From NCBI RefSeq assembly GCF_000785515.1, contig NZ_CP009913.1, positions 262,001 to 326,000 on the forward strand: a stretch of DNA of 64,000 bases. Reading direction: 5' to 3'. This document shows, piece by piece, positions 15,968 to 25,611 of the stretch. Position 1 is the stretch's first letter; every line of letters begins with the position of its first letter. The notes beneath the pieces are model-generated. The model saw only the letters and a program-made list of their open reading frames with translations. It ran no database searches and was not told where the DNA came from. Position numbers and translations under genes: made by a program. This stretch comes from Streptococcus salivarius (GTDB taxonomy: Bacteria > Bacillota > Bacilli > Lactobacillales > Streptococcaceae).

Positions 15968-16678
15968 ATGAAATCTGTAAAAGAAGTGAGCCAACTATCA
16001 GGTGTCAGTGTGCGCACCCTTCATTATTATGACGAAATTGATTTGCTGAAACCGTCAGTTGTGGCTGAAAATGGTTACCGTTACTATAATCGCGATGCGG
16101 TTGTCCGTTTGCAGGAAATATTGCTTTACCGTGAGTTAGACTTTCCTCTCAAAAAAATTAAGGAAATCGTAGGTCAACCAGGTTATGACAAAGTTCAAGC
16201 GCTTAGAGATCAGATTAAGCTCTTAGAGCTGAAAAAGTCCCGGTTGGAAGCCGTCATAGCTCATGCCAAGGCCTTACAAATGGAGGAAGAAGAAATGTCA
16301 TTTGAAGCATTTGATCAAAAAGCTGTAGAAGCCTTTCAGGAAGAAGCTCAGGCTAGATGGGGTCAGACAGAAGCTTATCAAGCTTTTGTGGCTAAGGGAG
16401 AGGAGTCCTTCCCTGAAGTTACAAAAGAGATGACTGCAATCATGTCTACCTTTGGACAGCTCAAGGAGTATAATCCTGGTGATGATAGTGTTCAGGAGCA
16501 AGTAAAGGCGTTACAAGATTATATTAGTCAGCATTTTTATCCATGTGACCAAACGGTATTAGTTGGTCTAGGTCAGATGTATCAAACAGATAATCGCTTT
16601 TCTAGTTTTATCGATAAAGTCGGAGGAAGAGGTACTGCCGCCTTTCTCGCAGAAGCTATTCGTATTTATTGTCAATAA
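15968..16678 (+). CDS. MerR-family regulator with TipAS effector domain
   Basis: 236 residues. MerR helix-turn-helix at 1-70 (KEVSQLSGVSVRTLHYYDEI; ENGYRYYNRDAVVRLQEILL), a coiled-coil dimerisation helix at about 75-105, then a C-terminal TipAS domain (about 115-236: WGQTEAYQAFVAK; HFYPCDQTVLVGLGQMY; FAEAIRIY-like end). TipAS domains bind thiopeptide and other hydrophobic drugs in TipA-like proteins. GAGAGGAG precedes the ATG. No obvious resistance gene follows in the same transcript; a terminator separates it from the next ABC transporter. Confidence 0.9.
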   Translation: MKSVKEVSQLSGVSVRTLHYYDEIDLLKPSVVAENGYRYYNRDAVVRLQEILLYRELDFPLKKIKEIVGQPGYDKVQALRDQIKLLELKKSRLEAVIAHAKALQMEEEEMSFEAFDQKAVEAFQEEAQARWGQTEAYQAFVAKGEESFPEVTKEMTAIMSTFGQLKEYNPGDDSVQEQVKALQDYISQHFYPCDQTVLVGLGQMYQTDNRFSSFIDKVGGRGTAAFLAEAIRIYCQ

Positions 16679-16681
16679 ACT

Positions 16682-16713
16682 AAAGCCAAAGTCTTAGAGA
16701 CTTTGGCTTTTTT
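16682..16713 (+). terminator. Terminator of the MerR/TipAS gene
   Basis: AAAGCCAAAGTC pairs with GACTTTGGCTTT around TTAGA, followed by a T-run. It isolates the MacB-like operon from upstream transcription. Confidence 0.9.
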
Positions 16714-16720
16714 CATGCCA

Positions 16721-16767
16721 TAGTGACATTTATGTCACTATTTTTATAATCATTTAATGTTTATAAT
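16721..16767 (+). promoter_or_regulatory. ComR box and -10 element before the MacB-like ABC operon
   Basis: Perfect palindrome TAGTGACAT-TT-ATGTCACTA (16721-16740), then a T-run, then TATAAT at 16762-16767. The core GTGACAT-NN-ATGTCAC is identical to the box before comS, and the gap between core and -10 hexamer is the same in both places (23 bases between). No good -35 hexamer is present, as expected for an activator-dependent promoter. Predicted to be bound by ComR with XIP. Confidence 0.8.
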
Positions 16768-16889
16768 TAATGTATCGTTTTAGAAGGCGATTAGTTAAGT
16801 GTTTCTGCTATTTTGCTTGAAATTTTCTTGCAGATAAGCGGAGAAGAGTTAATCAAATTCTAATCTAAATCAAATTTACGGAGGAAATC

Positions 16890-17573
16890 ATGTCCATTTT
16901 AACCATCGACCACATCTCAAAGTACTATAATCTCGACGGTACGAACCAAGAGCGCGCTTTGAACGATGTTACACTTGAGATTGCACCAGGAAAGATTACT
17001 GCTATCTACGGTCCATCTGGCTGTGGTAAGACCAGTCTGCTTAGTATTATTAGTGGCTTGGATAGTCAGTATCAAGGAAATCTTTATTTCAAAAATCAAA
17101 ACATGCGAGATTTTTCGGAGCGTGACTTGACCTATTTTAGAAAGGCTCATATTGGCTTTGTCTTTCAAAATTTCAATCTTATCCCTCATCAATCAGTCCT
17201 TGAAAATGTCAAGATGCCTCTTTACGTTAAAAATATGACTGATAAAGAGATGGTCAAGATTGCGGAAAGGGAGCTCAGCCGTCTTGGAATCGGAGACTTT
17301 ATCAAGAAAAATGTTAAGCAGCTTTCTGGTGGGCAAAAACAACGTGTGGCCATTGCCCGTGCCCTAGTCAATAATCCGGAAATGATTGTGGCTGATGAAC
17401 CGACAGGTTCTCTTGATTCTCAGTCTCAGGAAAATGTTCTCGAAATTTTTAAAGAGCTAGCTGAGGCAGGTAAAACTGTGATTATTGTAACCCATAACCC
17501 TGAAGTGGCGGATTATGCGGATGTTGTCATTAAAATGAAGGATGGTGAAGTCGTTGAAACAATCGAAAAATAA
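16890..17573 (+). CDS. MacB/LolD-type ABC transporter ATP-binding protein
   Basis: 227 residues. Walker [10 protein letters not shown] (about 42-50), Q-loop [10 protein letters not shown], signature [15 protein letters not shown], Walker [13 protein letters not shown] and H-loop VTHN. The Q-loop sequence and size are those of MacB/LolD/FtsE-like ATPases, which power FtsX-type permeases in export or mechanical work on the envelope. GGAGG lies six bases before the ATG. The only visible promoter is the ComR-type one upstream. It overlaps the permease gene by 32 bases. Confidence 0.92.
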   Translation: MSILTIDHISKYYNLDGTNQERALNDVTLEIAPGKITAIYGPSGCGKTSLLSIISGLDSQYQGNLYFKNQNMRDFSERDLTYFRKAHIGFVFQNFNLIPHQSVLENVKMPLYVKNMTDKEMVKIAERELSRLGIGDFIKKNVKQLSGGQKQRVAIARALVNNPEMIVADEPTGSLDSQSQENVLEIFKELAEAGKTVIIVTHNPEVADYADVVIKMKDGEVVETIEK

Positions 17574-18843
17574 GGGGTTGACCCTCAAGAATAAACTCAA
17601 ATTGTCATTGAACAACTTTATGGAACGTAAGTGGCGTAATCTTTTGATTGCGACGGCAACTTCCATTGGTTTTATCGGTGTCCTAATTTCCTTTGGTTTG
17701 GGAAATGCTATTGTTGGTATGATTAATGACAGTACCGATGGTGGCAACATTCCATCCCAAATTCAGATCAGTCTTAGTGCTAAATCAGCAGCCAGAGGGG
17801 TTCTAAATGCGGATGACGAGAAGTTTATTCGTAGCCAGATTAAGAGTGATGACATTAAGTATTTGGAGAGTCCCTTCGGAATGAACATGGCAAGTCTTAC
17901 CCTTGATGGCAAGACCATGGACTTCAGTAAGGACCTTCCTAACTATTCTCAGGTTATCAGTCTTTACAAGAACACAAAAATCTCTACATCTCGCAATGAT
18001 AAGGATAAGATTTCAGCTGGGAAGCCTTTTAAATCTGAAGATGAAAAGGGCTTAACCCTTCCGATGAGTTTTGTCAAACGCTACAACCAAGAAACAGGGA
18101 AGAAGCTCAAGGCTAAAGAATTTATCGGTAAAGAAATTTCAGCTCAGATTGTTGAAAATACTGCTGATGGAACTAAAGTAGCAGATATCAAGACTAAGAT
18201 TGTCCGTATTGTTGATGACAGCGAGGATGCTGAAGAGAGCAATAGCTATATGCCAGCCAAACAATTGGAAGAATTGCTTAAAGAAAATGGCTTTACCAAA
18301 ACAGTCTCTTACATGCTTTTGGAGCTCAAGGATCCAGCCAAGACTAAGGAAGTCACTAAAAAATTGCAGAAAAACAAGAAGTATCTGGTTCTTTCACAGC
18401 AGGCCATCCTAGATGTCATTATTAAATTCATCCGTGTGATCCAAGCACTCTTGATTATCCTTTCGTCACAAGCTATCCTAGTTTCAGCTGTCATGATTGG
18501 AATTATCATCTATATTAACATCATGCAACGCTCAAAAGAGATTGGTGTTATGAAGGCCGTCGGTTACCTTAATCGTGACGTGAAAGCTATCTTTGTTTAT
18601 GAGGCCCTCTGGATTACGGGTATCTCACTAGCTCTTGCTCTCCTTGTATCGCAGGGAATTGGAAGCTTGGCCAACATGATTGTTTCACATCTCTACCCAA
18701 GTGTCAGCAAGGTGTTTGACCTAAATCTGACCTCAATTCTCATCATGTTTGGTTTCTCACTCTTGATGGGCTATGTGTCAGCCTACCTTCCAGCCCGTAA
18801 AATCAGTAAAATGGACCCTGTCGAGTCTCTAAGGTATGAATAG
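17542..18843 (+). CDS. FtsX/MacB-type ABC transporter permease
   Basis: 433 residues. One N-terminal membrane helix (about 33-56, LLIATATSIGFIGVLISFGL), a large extracellular region (about 60-290), then three helices near 300-330, 350-380 and 395-420, and the C-terminal motif ARKISKMDPVESLRYE typical of FtsX-fold permeases. This is the MacB topology. The start within the ATPase gene has only AAGG close by; a TTG at 17578 and a Met at 17620 are alternatives, so the first 26 residues are uncertain. Predicted to be induced with competence; possible roles are peptide export or self-protection against bacteriocins (inference). Confidence 0.88.
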   Translation: MVKSLKQSKNKGLTLKNKLKLSLNNFMERKWRNLLIATATSIGFIGVLISFGLGNAIVGMINDSTDGGNIPSQIQISLSAKSAARGVLNADDEKFIRSQIKSDDIKYLESPFGMNMASLTLDGKTMDFSKDLPNYSQVISLYKNTKISTSRNDKDKISAGKPFKSEDEKGLTLPMSFVKRYNQETGKKLKAKEFIGKEISAQIVENTADGTKVADIKTKIVRIVDDSEDAEESNSYMPAKQLEELLKENGFTKTVSYMLLELKDPAKTKEVTKKLQKNKKYLVLSQQAILDVIIKFIRVIQALLIILSSQAILVSAVMIGIIIYINIMQRSKEIGVMKAVGYLNRDVKAIFVYEALWITGISLALALLVSQGIGSLANMIVSHLYPSVSKVFDLNLTSILIMFGFSLLMGYVSAYLPARKISKMDPVESLRYE

Positions 18844-18847
18844 AAAT

Positions 18848-18879
18848 AAAGAGTAGTCTCCTCAGGCTACTCTTTTTTG
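18848..18879 (+). terminator. Terminator of the MacB-like operon
   Basis: AAAGAGTAG pairs with CTACTCTTT, followed by a T-run. Confidence 0.85.
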
Positions 18880-18959
18880 TCAAAACAAACATTAGAAAAA
18901 TCTGAAAATCCAAACAATAATTAACTTTCTGAAAAGTGGAGACAATTGCTCAAAAATGC

Positions 18960-18965
18960 TATAAT
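18960..18965 (+). promoter_or_regulatory. Extended -10 box of pncB-nadE
   Basis: TGCTATAAT, about 63 bases before the pncB ATG. Confidence 0.6.
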
Positions 18966-19027
18966 AGTCAGCATATACAGGCTATTAATAACAAAAAAAG
19001 AAGTACCTATTCGATTGGAGGAGTTCC

Positions 19028-20482
19028 ATGTATAAAGATGATAGTTTAACCTTGCACACTGACTTGTATCAAATCAATATGATGCAGGTTTACTTTAACC
19101 AAGGTATTCACAATAAAAAGGCCGTTTTTGAAGTTTATTTCCGTCAACTTCCGTTTAAAAATGGCTTTGCTGTATTCGCAGGTCTGGAGCGTATTGTCAA
19201 CTATCTTGAAAATCTGACCTTCTCAGAAACTGATATTGCTTATCTAAAAGATTTAGGTTATCCTGAGGATTTTCTGGACTATCTAGCCAACCTAAAATTC
19301 GAGTTGACTATCAAATCAGCACTTGAGGGTGATTTGGTATTTGCTAATGAACCGATTTTTCAAGTGGAAGGTCCCTTGGCCCAGTGTCAGCTTATAGAGA
19401 CTGCCTTGCTAAATATCCTCAATTACCAAATTCTTATTGCGACAAAGGCAGCTCGTATTCGTTCTGTCATTGAGGATGCTCCTCTGTTGGAATTTGGGAC
19501 ACGTCGTGCACAAGAGATGGATGCAGCAATCTGGGGAACGCGTGCAGCCGTGATTGGTGGTGCTGATGCAACGTCAAATGTACGTGCCGGCAAGATTTTT
19601 GGAATCCCAGTTTCTGGTACTCATGCCCATGCTCTTGTTCAAGCCTATGGCAATGATTATGACGCTTTTAAAGCCTATGCATCTACTCATAAGGACTGTG
19701 TATTCCTTGTAGATACCTATGACACCCTTAAGATTGGTGTTCCGAATGCTATCCGTGTCGCTAAAGAGCTAGGTGATAAGATTAATTTCTTGGGTGTTCG
19801 TCTTGATTCAGGTGACTTGGCTTATCTATCGAAGCAGGTCCGTAAGCAACTGGATGCAGCTGGTTTCCCTGATGCCAAGATTTACGCTTCAAACGACCTT
19901 GATGAAAATACTATCCTTAACTTGAAGATGCAGAAGGCCAAGATTGATGTTTGGGGAGTAGGTACTAAGCTCATCACTGCCTATGACCAACCGGCCTTAG
20001 GGGCTGTCTACAAGATTGTCTCAATGGAAGATGATCAGGGAGTCATGCATGATACTATCAAATTGTCCAATAATGCTGAGAAGGTTTCGACACCAGGTAA
20101 GAAACAAGTGTGGCGTATTACGAGTCGTGCTAAGGGCAAATCAGAAGGTGACTATATCACTTTCGCAGATACGGATGTTAATGCTTTAGATGAAATTAAT
20201 ATGTTCCACCCAACATATACCTACATCAATAAGACTGTTCGTGATTTTGATGCAGTGCCACTCTTGGTCCCAATCTACGACAAGGGGCAACTGATCTATG
20301 ACTTACCAAGTCTTGATGAAATCAAGGCTTATGCGACTAAGGAATTGGACGAACTTTGGAATGAGTACAAGCGTGTGCTTAACCCTCAAGATTATCCAGT
20401 TGACTTGGCTAAAGATGTCTGGGATAACAAGATGACCTTGATTGATAATGTCCGTAAGAAAGCCCATGACTTGTCAGAGTAA
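19028..20482 (+). CDS. pncB: Nicotinate phosphoribosyltransferase
   Basis: 484 residues. Converts nicotinate and PRPP to nicotinate mononucleotide, the first step of NAD salvage in an organism that cannot make NAD de novo. Family features include the N-terminal [27 protein letters not shown], the central [25 protein letters not shown] (with the histidine phosphorylated in the ATP-dependent class) and [18 protein letters not shown] precedes the ATG. nadE follows 11 bases later. Confidence 0.95.
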   Translation: MYKDDSLTLHTDLYQINMMQVYFNQGIHNKKAVFEVYFRQLPFKNGFAVFAGLERIVNYLENLTFSETDIAYLKDLGYPEDFLDYLANLKFELTIKSALEGDLVFANEPIFQVEGPLAQCQLIETALLNILNYQILIATKAARIRSVIEDAPLLEFGTRRAQEMDAAIWGTRAAVIGGADATSNVRAGKIFGIPVSGTHAHALVQAYGNDYDAFKAYASTHKDCVFLVDTYDTLKIGVPNAIRVAKELGDKINFLGVRLDSGDLAYLSKQVRKQLDAAGFPDAKIYASNDLDENTILNLKMQKAKIDVWGVGTKLITAYDQPALGAVYKIVSMEDDQGVMHDTIKLSNNAEKVSTPGKKQVWRITSRAKGKSEGDYITFADTDVNALDEINMFHPTYTYINKTVRDFDAVPLLVPIYDKGQLIYDLPSLDEIKAYATKELDELWNEYKRVLNPQDYPVDLAKDVWDNKMTLIDNVRKKAHDLSE

Positions 20483-20493
20483 AAGGAGAAATT

Positions 20494-21315
20494 ATGACTT
20501 TGCAAGAAACTATTATTGCTCAACTAGGTGTTAAACCTAGCATTGATCCAAAGGAAGAGATTCGAAAATCCGTTGATTTTTTGAAGGCCTATATGCTCAA
20601 ACATCCATTCCTTAAAACATATGTTTTGGGAATTTCAGGAGGTCAAGATTCTACATTGGCTGGCCGTCTGGCACAACTTGCGGTTGAAGAGCTCCGTGCA
20701 GAGACAGGAAAAGACTATCAGTTTATTGCCATTCGTTTACCATATGGTGTCCAAGCAGATGAAGATGATGCCCAACGTGCTCTTGCTTTTATCAAGCCAG
20801 ATGTGAGTCTTGCTGTTAATATCAAAGAAGCTGTAGATGGTCAGGTTGCTGAACTTGCCAAGGCAGGTGTCACCGTTTCCGACTTCAACAAGGGAAATAT
20901 CAAGGCCCGCCAACGTATGATAACCCAATATGCGGTTGCTGGTGAAAATAGTGGGGCAGTTATTGGGACAGACCACGCCGCTGAAAACCTTACAGGCTTC
21001 TTCACAAAATTTGGTGATGGTGGTGCGGATATCTTGCCACTCTTTCGTCTAAACAAACGTCAAGGTGCAGCCCTTCTTGCAGAACTTGGTGCGGACAAGG
21101 CCCTTTATGAAAAAGTGCCAACAGCTGACTTGGAAGAGGACAAACCAGGAATCGCTGATGAAGTGGCACTTGGAGTGACCTATCGTGAAATTGATGACTA
21201 CCTTGAAGGCAAGGAAGTCTCAGCCAAAGCTCAGGAAACGATTGAGTCTTGGTGGCGTAAAGGTCAACACAAACGTCACTTGCCGATCACCATTTTTGAT
21301 GATTTTTGGAAATAA
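20494..21315 (+). CDS. nadE: NH3-dependent NAD synthetase
   Basis: 273 residues. Amidates nicotinate adenine dinucleotide to NAD using ammonia. The ATP-pyrophosphatase P-loop is [18 protein letters not shown] (about 45-62). [20 protein letters not shown] and [18 protein letters not shown] are family hallmarks. There is no glutaminase domain, so free ammonia is the donor. Preceded by AAAGGAG, 11 bases after pncB; together they form an NAD-salvage operon. Confidence 0.96.
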   Translation: MTLQETIIAQLGVKPSIDPKEEIRKSVDFLKAYMLKHPFLKTYVLGISGGQDSTLAGRLAQLAVEELRAETGKDYQFIAIRLPYGVQADEDDAQRALAFIKPDVSLAVNIKEAVDGQVAELAKAGVTVSDFNKGNIKARQRMITQYAVAGENSGAVIGTDHAAENLTGFFTKFGDGGADILPLFRLNKRQGAALLAELGADKALYEKVPTADLEEDKPGIADEVALGVTYREIDDYLEGKEVSAKAQETIESWWRKGQHKRHLPITIFDDFWK

Positions 21316-21330
21316 GAGGAGAAATGAGTT

Positions 21331-21774
21331 ATGATCAAAGCTTATATTGATTTTTGGAAGCGTGCCTTTGACTTTAGAGGCCGTTCAACTCGTCCAGACT
21401 ACTGGTGGGCTTACTTGGTTAATGTCATTATTATTACTATTCTTACTGTTTTTTGTGTTCTTATTCCTTTCTTCAGTAATGTTGATCTTAGTGACCCAGC
21501 TTTGTTGAATAATCCGACTGAACTGCAAAAAATAATTATCACCTACGCTTGGCCACTAATGCTTTTTAGCTTAATTGAACTTATCCCTCAATTGTCTCTA
21601 CAAATACGTCGTTTGAGAGATGCAGGATTTCATCCGGCTTGGGTACTTCTAAGTTATATAGGGCTTGTACCAATCTTGGCTATCTTCTCATTGATTGGAA
21701 GCATTGTCCTCCTTATCATGTCGTGTCAGCCAACGAAACCAGCACCTGAAACGCAGTTTGATAAAGTGGAATAA
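21331..21774 (+). CDS. DUF805 family membrane protein
   Basis: 147 residues. Begins FWKRAFDFRGRSTRPDYWWAYL, the DUF805 signature, with four membrane helices (about 25-48, 70-90, 105-127 region) and LSLQIRRLRDAGFHPAWVL in the middle. Function unknown. It lies 15 bases after nadE and is probably cotranscribed. GAGGAG is about 10 bases upstream. A shorter paralogue lies at 61306-61638. Confidence 0.88.
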   Translation: MIKAYIDFWKRAFDFRGRSTRPDYWWAYLVNVIIITILTVFCVLIPFFSNVDLSDPALLNNPTELQKIIITYAWPLMLFSLIELIPQLSLQIRRLRDAGFHPAWVLLSYIGLVPILAIFSLIGSIVLLIMSCQPTKPAPETQFDKVE

Positions 21775-21783
21775 GATTGTCAT

Positions 21784-21812
21784 AACCCTAGGTTTTACCT
21801 AGGGTTATTTTT
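21784..21812 (+). terminator. Terminator of pncB-nadE-DUF805
   Basis: Perfect AACCCTAGGT/ACCTAGGGTT stem with a TTT loop, followed by ATTTTT. Confidence 0.85.
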
Positions 21813-21875
21813 AAATTGAATTTTCAGAAATTAGTGATAAAATAGAAAGGAATAAGGCTTAAAAGGAGGAATCTT

Positions 21876-23213
21876 ATGACTTCACTATCAACAGATTTCA
21901 CAGATAAACTATTTGCAGACTATGAGGCCAATGCCAAGTACAGTGCTATTGAGAATGCTGTAACTCACAATGGCTTGCTCAAATCCATCGAAACACGTCA
22001 ATCAGAAGTTGAGAATGACCATGTTTTCTCAATCGATTTAACTAAAGATGAGGTGTCTAACCAAAAAGCTTCAGGACGTTGCTGGATGTTTGCGGCACTA
22101 AATACTTTCCGTCATAAATTAATCTCAGACTTCAAATTGGAAAGTTTCGAGCTTTCTCAAGCCCACACCTTCTTCTGGGACAAGTATGAAAAATCAAACT
22201 GGTTCTTGGAGCAAATCATTGCTACAGCAGATCAAGAGATTGGCAGTCGTAAGGTTAAATTCCTTTTGGATACCCCACAACAAGATGGTGGACAATGGGA
22301 TATGGTCGTATCACTTTTTGAAAAATATGGTGTTGTACCAAAATCAGTTTATCCAGAATCTGTAGCTTCAAGCAATAGTCGTGAGCTTAATCAATACCTC
22401 AATAAGCTTCTTCGTCAAGATGCTCAAATTTTACGTGACTTGATTGCTGGAGGTGCTGATCCAGCTGCTGTTCAGGCCAAGAAGGAAGAACATCTTCAAG
22501 AAATTTTCAATTATCTTGCCATGACTCTTGGTTTACCACCACGTCAGTTTGATTTTGCCTACCGAGATAAAGATGACAACTATCAATCTGAGAAAAATAT
22601 CACACCACAAGCTTTCTTTGAAAAATATGTGGGTCTTAAACTTAGTGATTATGTGTCAGTTATCAACGCTCCAACAGCTGATAAACCTTACGGAAAATCT
22701 TATACTGTTGAGATGTTGGGTAATGTTGTAGGTGCGCCAAGTGTGCGTTATATTAACCTCCCAATGGATCGTTTCAAAGAGCTTGCCATTGCACAGATGA
22801 AGGCTGGAGAGACTGTTTGGTTTGGTTCAGATGTTGGTCAAGTTTCAGACCGCCAAAAAGGTATTCTTGCAACTAATGTTTATGACTTTACAGCTAGCAT
22901 GGATATTAACTTGACTCAAGACAAGGCAGGACGTTTGGACTACAGTGAATCTCTCATGACTCATGCTATGGTATTGACTGGGGTTGATTTGGATGCTGAT
23001 GGCAAACCTGTTAAATGGAAGGTTGAAAACTCTTGGGGAGACAAGGTTGGACAAAAAGGTTACTTTGTCGCTTCTGATGCCTGGATGGATGAATACACTT
23101 ATCAAATCGTTGTTCGTAAAGACTTCCTTACAGCTGAAGAATTAGCAGCCTATGAAGCAGAGCCACAAGTACTTGCTCCTTGGGATCCAATGGGAGCCCT
23201 TGCTTCAAAATAA
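21876..23213 (+). CDS. pepC: Aminopeptidase C (bleomycin hydrolase family)
   Basis: 445 residues, cytosolic C1B cysteine peptidase that removes N-terminal residues from peptides during growth on milk or saliva proteins. The catalytic triad is visible: Cys69 in QKASGRCWMFAALN, His in ESLMTHAMVLTGVD and Asn in KVENSWGDKVGQKGYF. The C-terminus (DPMGALASK) is the self-compartmentalising tail of the family. AAAGGAGG lies before the ATG. Single-gene unit between two terminators. Confidence 0.97.
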   Translation: MTSLSTDFTDKLFADYEANAKYSAIENAVTHNGLLKSIETRQSEVENDHVFSIDLTKDEVSNQKASGRCWMFAALNTFRHKLISDFKLESFELSQAHTFFWDKYEKSNWFLEQIIATADQEIGSRKVKFLLDTPQQDGGQWDMVVSLFEKYGVVPKSVYPESVASSNSRELNQYLNKLLRQDAQILRDLIAGGADPAAVQAKKEEHLQEIFNYLAMTLGLPPRQFDFAYRDKDDNYQSEKNITPQAFFEKYVGLKLSDYVSVINAPTADKPYGKSYTVEMLGNVVGAPSVRYINLPMDRFKELAIAQMKAGETVWFGSDVGQVSDRQKGILATNVYDFTASMDINLTQDKAGRLDYSESLMTHAMVLTGVDLDADGKPVKWKVENSWGDKVGQKGYFVASDAWMDEYTYQIVVRKDFLTAEELAAYEAEPQVLAPWDPMGALASK

Positions 23214-23224
23214 GACAATAGATG

Positions 23225-23255
23225 AAACCACTGGAAAATGATTCCAGTGGTTTTT
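23225..23255 (+). terminator. Terminator of pepC
   Basis: AAACCACTGG and CCAGTGGTTT arms with a T-run. Confidence 0.85.
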
Positions 23256-23280
23256 CATAGCTTCTTTAAAATTTATCGGT

Positions 23281-23315
23281 AAAAAAAGAGTTATCCATTC
23301 GGATAACCCTTTTTA
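23281..23315 (-). terminator. Terminator of the recU-pbp1A operon
   Basis: On the minus strand GGGTTATCC pairs with GGATAACTC, followed by a run of T. Confidence 0.8.
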
Positions 23316-23319
23316 GTTC

Positions 23320-25611
23320 TTATTCTTCTGCTGTAGCAGTGTTTGAATTTGAATGTTCAGAGCCATTAGAGGCTGATGTCGATGGATTTGTTGAAGCATC
23401 AGGCCCGTACTGTTGACTATCTTGTGAACTTGATGAGTCACTGCTTTGGCTTGAGTCCCAACTTGATGATGAGCTAGATGTTCCAAGTGATCCAGAGTAA
23501 ACATTTGATGTTGAAGAACCAGTAAGGAAGACATAGCTACCATTATTATAAACACCGCTAGGCATATCGAAATCTTCAGAACCCGCACCATACATCTGGT
23601 TAAGATAGCTACTTGTTACACCATAGATTTGTTTAGCGATATCAAGGTCTGAACCATAAAGTGGTGTTTTACGGTTCTTGTAACCTGTCCAAATCGCCAT
23701 TGCATACTTAGTATTGTAACCAACGAAAGTTTCATCCGGAACCATAAGGTCAGCATAGACACCACTTTCTTTTTGTACTTTATAGTACTCATCGTCACCG
23801 TAGTTAGATGTACCAGTCTTACCAGCATTGATTGTACCAGGAACATAAGCTTCAGTTGCTGTACCACCTGTCAATACTTGTTTCAACATACTTGACATCA
23901 TGTAGGCTGTTTGTGGTGACATGGCTTCGACACCTTTAGAATCAAATGATTTAGTTGAACCGTCTTCAAACTTGATTGATTTAATGTAAGATGGTTTATA
24001 GTAAGTACCACCATTTGCAAAGGCTGCATAAGCTGCGGCCATCTTCTCACTTGATGCACCATACTTAGAATCTGATGATGATGTTGAAGATGAGATGGCA
24101 TTTGAGTAGTACATTTCTGGATACTCGATACCCAAATCTTTCAAGAAGGATTGTGCATATTCCAAACCAGCAGCTTGGAGAGCTTTAACGGCTGTAACGT
24201 TACGTGACTGTTGAAGCGCATAAGTCAATGAAATACTTCCGTAATACTTACGATCCCAGTTGTAAACTGGTGTTGAAGAACCTGGGAAATTGTAAGGATT
24301 ATCGTAAACAGTCGTACCAGTGTTTGTATAAACACCTTTTTCAATAGCAGGAGCATAGTCAGTGATTGGTTTCATTGTAGAACCCCAGTCACGGTCTGTT
24401 TGAACAGCTTGGTTGGTACCAAGTGCAACGTTTTCGTCTTGGTGACGTGATCCCAATTGGGCAACGACACGACCATTAGTAACATCAATAATAGTAGAAG
24501 CAACTTGGAGACTATCGTTTGGATAGTATACGTAGTCGTTAGTATTATAGACGTTCCAGATATATTTTTGAATATCTGGGTTAAGGTTAGTGTAGACGTC
24601 GAGACCTGCTGAGTAGATATCAGCATTGGCATCAGTAGATACTTGTTCAATAACTTGTTTGATGTAGTTATCTAAGTATAGCTCATAGCTAGCTTTCTTC
24701 GTAAGTGGAAGAAGTCCATCTGATACATCAGTTGCTTTAGCTTGTTCGTACTCTTCTTTAGAAATGTTTTTGTCTTCATACATTTCACTAAGAACAGTGT
24801 TACGACGCTCTTTGGCAGCATCTGGATTAGCATAAGGGTCATATTGTGTTGGTGCTTGTGGAATACCAGCAAGAAGAGCTGCTTGGGCAACAGAAAGGTC
24901 GCTCAAGTCCTTACCAAAGTAAGATTTGGCTGCAGTCTTCATACCGTAGTAACCATTACCCATATAAACCTTATTAATATAGAAGGTCAAGATTTCTTGT
25001 TTAGTGAATTGACGCTCCATTTGGAGTGACAACCAGATTTCTTGCGACTTACGTTTAAGGGTTTGGTCAGAAGTGTTAGTTGAGAAGTAAGCCAACTTAA
25101 TCAACTGTTGGTCGAGTGTAGACCCCCCTTGGGTACTGCTACGTCGAAGGTTGTTAATAGCTGCCCCCATGATACGATAGACGTCAATCCCACGGTGTGT
25201 GAAGAAACGTTTATCCTCAATAGAGGTGATGGCATTAACTAGAGTTGTTGGAATTTCATCTGTTGATGCACTCTCACGCTTCTCAGCTCCCAAGTCGGCA
25301 ATAAGACTACCGTTAGCGTCGTAAATCTTACTTGAGTTTGTTGATTGCAGTTTGTTCTCGGTAAGTTTTGGGACACTGCTAACATAGTAGGCAAAGAGGC
25401 TACCACCAGCGATGACACAGACTACAAAGAAAGTGAGCAGTCCAATAAATCCGTATTTTGCAATACGCCAGCCCAAACTTTGGTCTGAAGCGGCAGAGCG
25501 TTTTCCTTTGCTATAGCGAGAAGAATCTGAACGCTTGACCTTGATGTTTTTAGCACGTTTAGTCAAACCGTTAAGTGATTCTTTAAAGTTGCTGAAATTA
25601 AATTTAGCCAT
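23320..25611 (-). CDS. pbp1A: Class A penicillin-binding protein 1A
   Basis: 763 residues. Bifunctional peptidoglycan polymerase and crosslinker. Basic cytoplasmic tail, one membrane helix (about 53-77), GT51 domain (ITSIEDKRFFTHRGIDVYR; GGSTLDQQLIKLAYFS) and transpeptidase domain with STMKP (SxxK), SRN and KTGTSNY. A long Ser/Asn/Gly-rich C-terminal tail (SSSSSWDSSQSSDSSSSQDS) follows, as in streptococcal PBP1a. Overlaps recU by one base (TAATG), the conserved recU-ponA order of Firmicutes. Confidence 0.97.
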   Translation of the reverse strand: MAKFNFSNFKESLNGLTKRAKNIKVKRSDSSRYSKGKRSAASDQSLGWRIAKYGFIGLLTFFVVCVIAGGSLFAYYVSSVPKLTENKLQSTNSSKIYDANGSLIADLGAEKRESASTDEIPTTLVNAITSIEDKRFFTHRGIDVYRIMGAAINNLRRSSTQGGSTLDQQLIKLAYFSTNTSDQTLKRKSQEIWLSLQMERQFTKQEILTFYINKVYMGNGYYGMKTAAKSYFGKDLSDLSVAQAALLAGIPQAPTQYDPYANPDAAKERRNTVLSEMYEDKNISKEEYEQAKATDVSDGLLPLTKKASYELYLDNYIKQVIEQVSTDANADIYSAGLDVYTNLNPDIQKYIWNVYNTNDYVYYPNDSLQVASTIIDVTNGRVVAQLGSRHQDENVALGTNQAVQTDRDWGSTMKPITDYAPAIEKGVYTNTGTTVYDNPYNFPGSSTPVYNWDRKYYGSISLTYALQQSRNVTAVKALQAAGLEYAQSFLKDLGIEYPEMYYSNAISSSTSSSDSKYGASSEKMAAAYAAFANGGTYYKPSYIKSIKFEDGSTKSFDSKGVEAMSPQTAYMMSSMLKQVLTGGTATEAYVPGTINAGKTGTSNYGDDEYYKVQKESGVYADLMVPDETFVGYNTKYAMAIWTGYKNRKTPLYGSDLDIAKQIYGVTSSYLNQMYGAGSEDFDMPSGVYNNGSYVFLTGSSTSNVYSGSLGTSSSSSSWDSSQSSDSSSSQDSQQYGPDASTNPSTSASNGSEHSNSNTATAEE

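Noticed and set aside
16799..16837. Tiny GTG frame of 12 codons (and a TTG frame at 16813 of 16 codons) between the second ComR box and the ABC ATPase gene, considered as a pheromone or bacteriocin gene
   Set aside because: No convincing ribosome-binding site, no precursor-like layout, and GGAGG is clearly used for the ATPase. Kept out of the gene list.
19289..19304. TAAAATTCGAGTTG inside pncB, identical to part of the 67-base repeat at 7943
   Set aside because: Within a coding region, encodes a normal family segment, and the similarity does not extend. Treated as coincidence.
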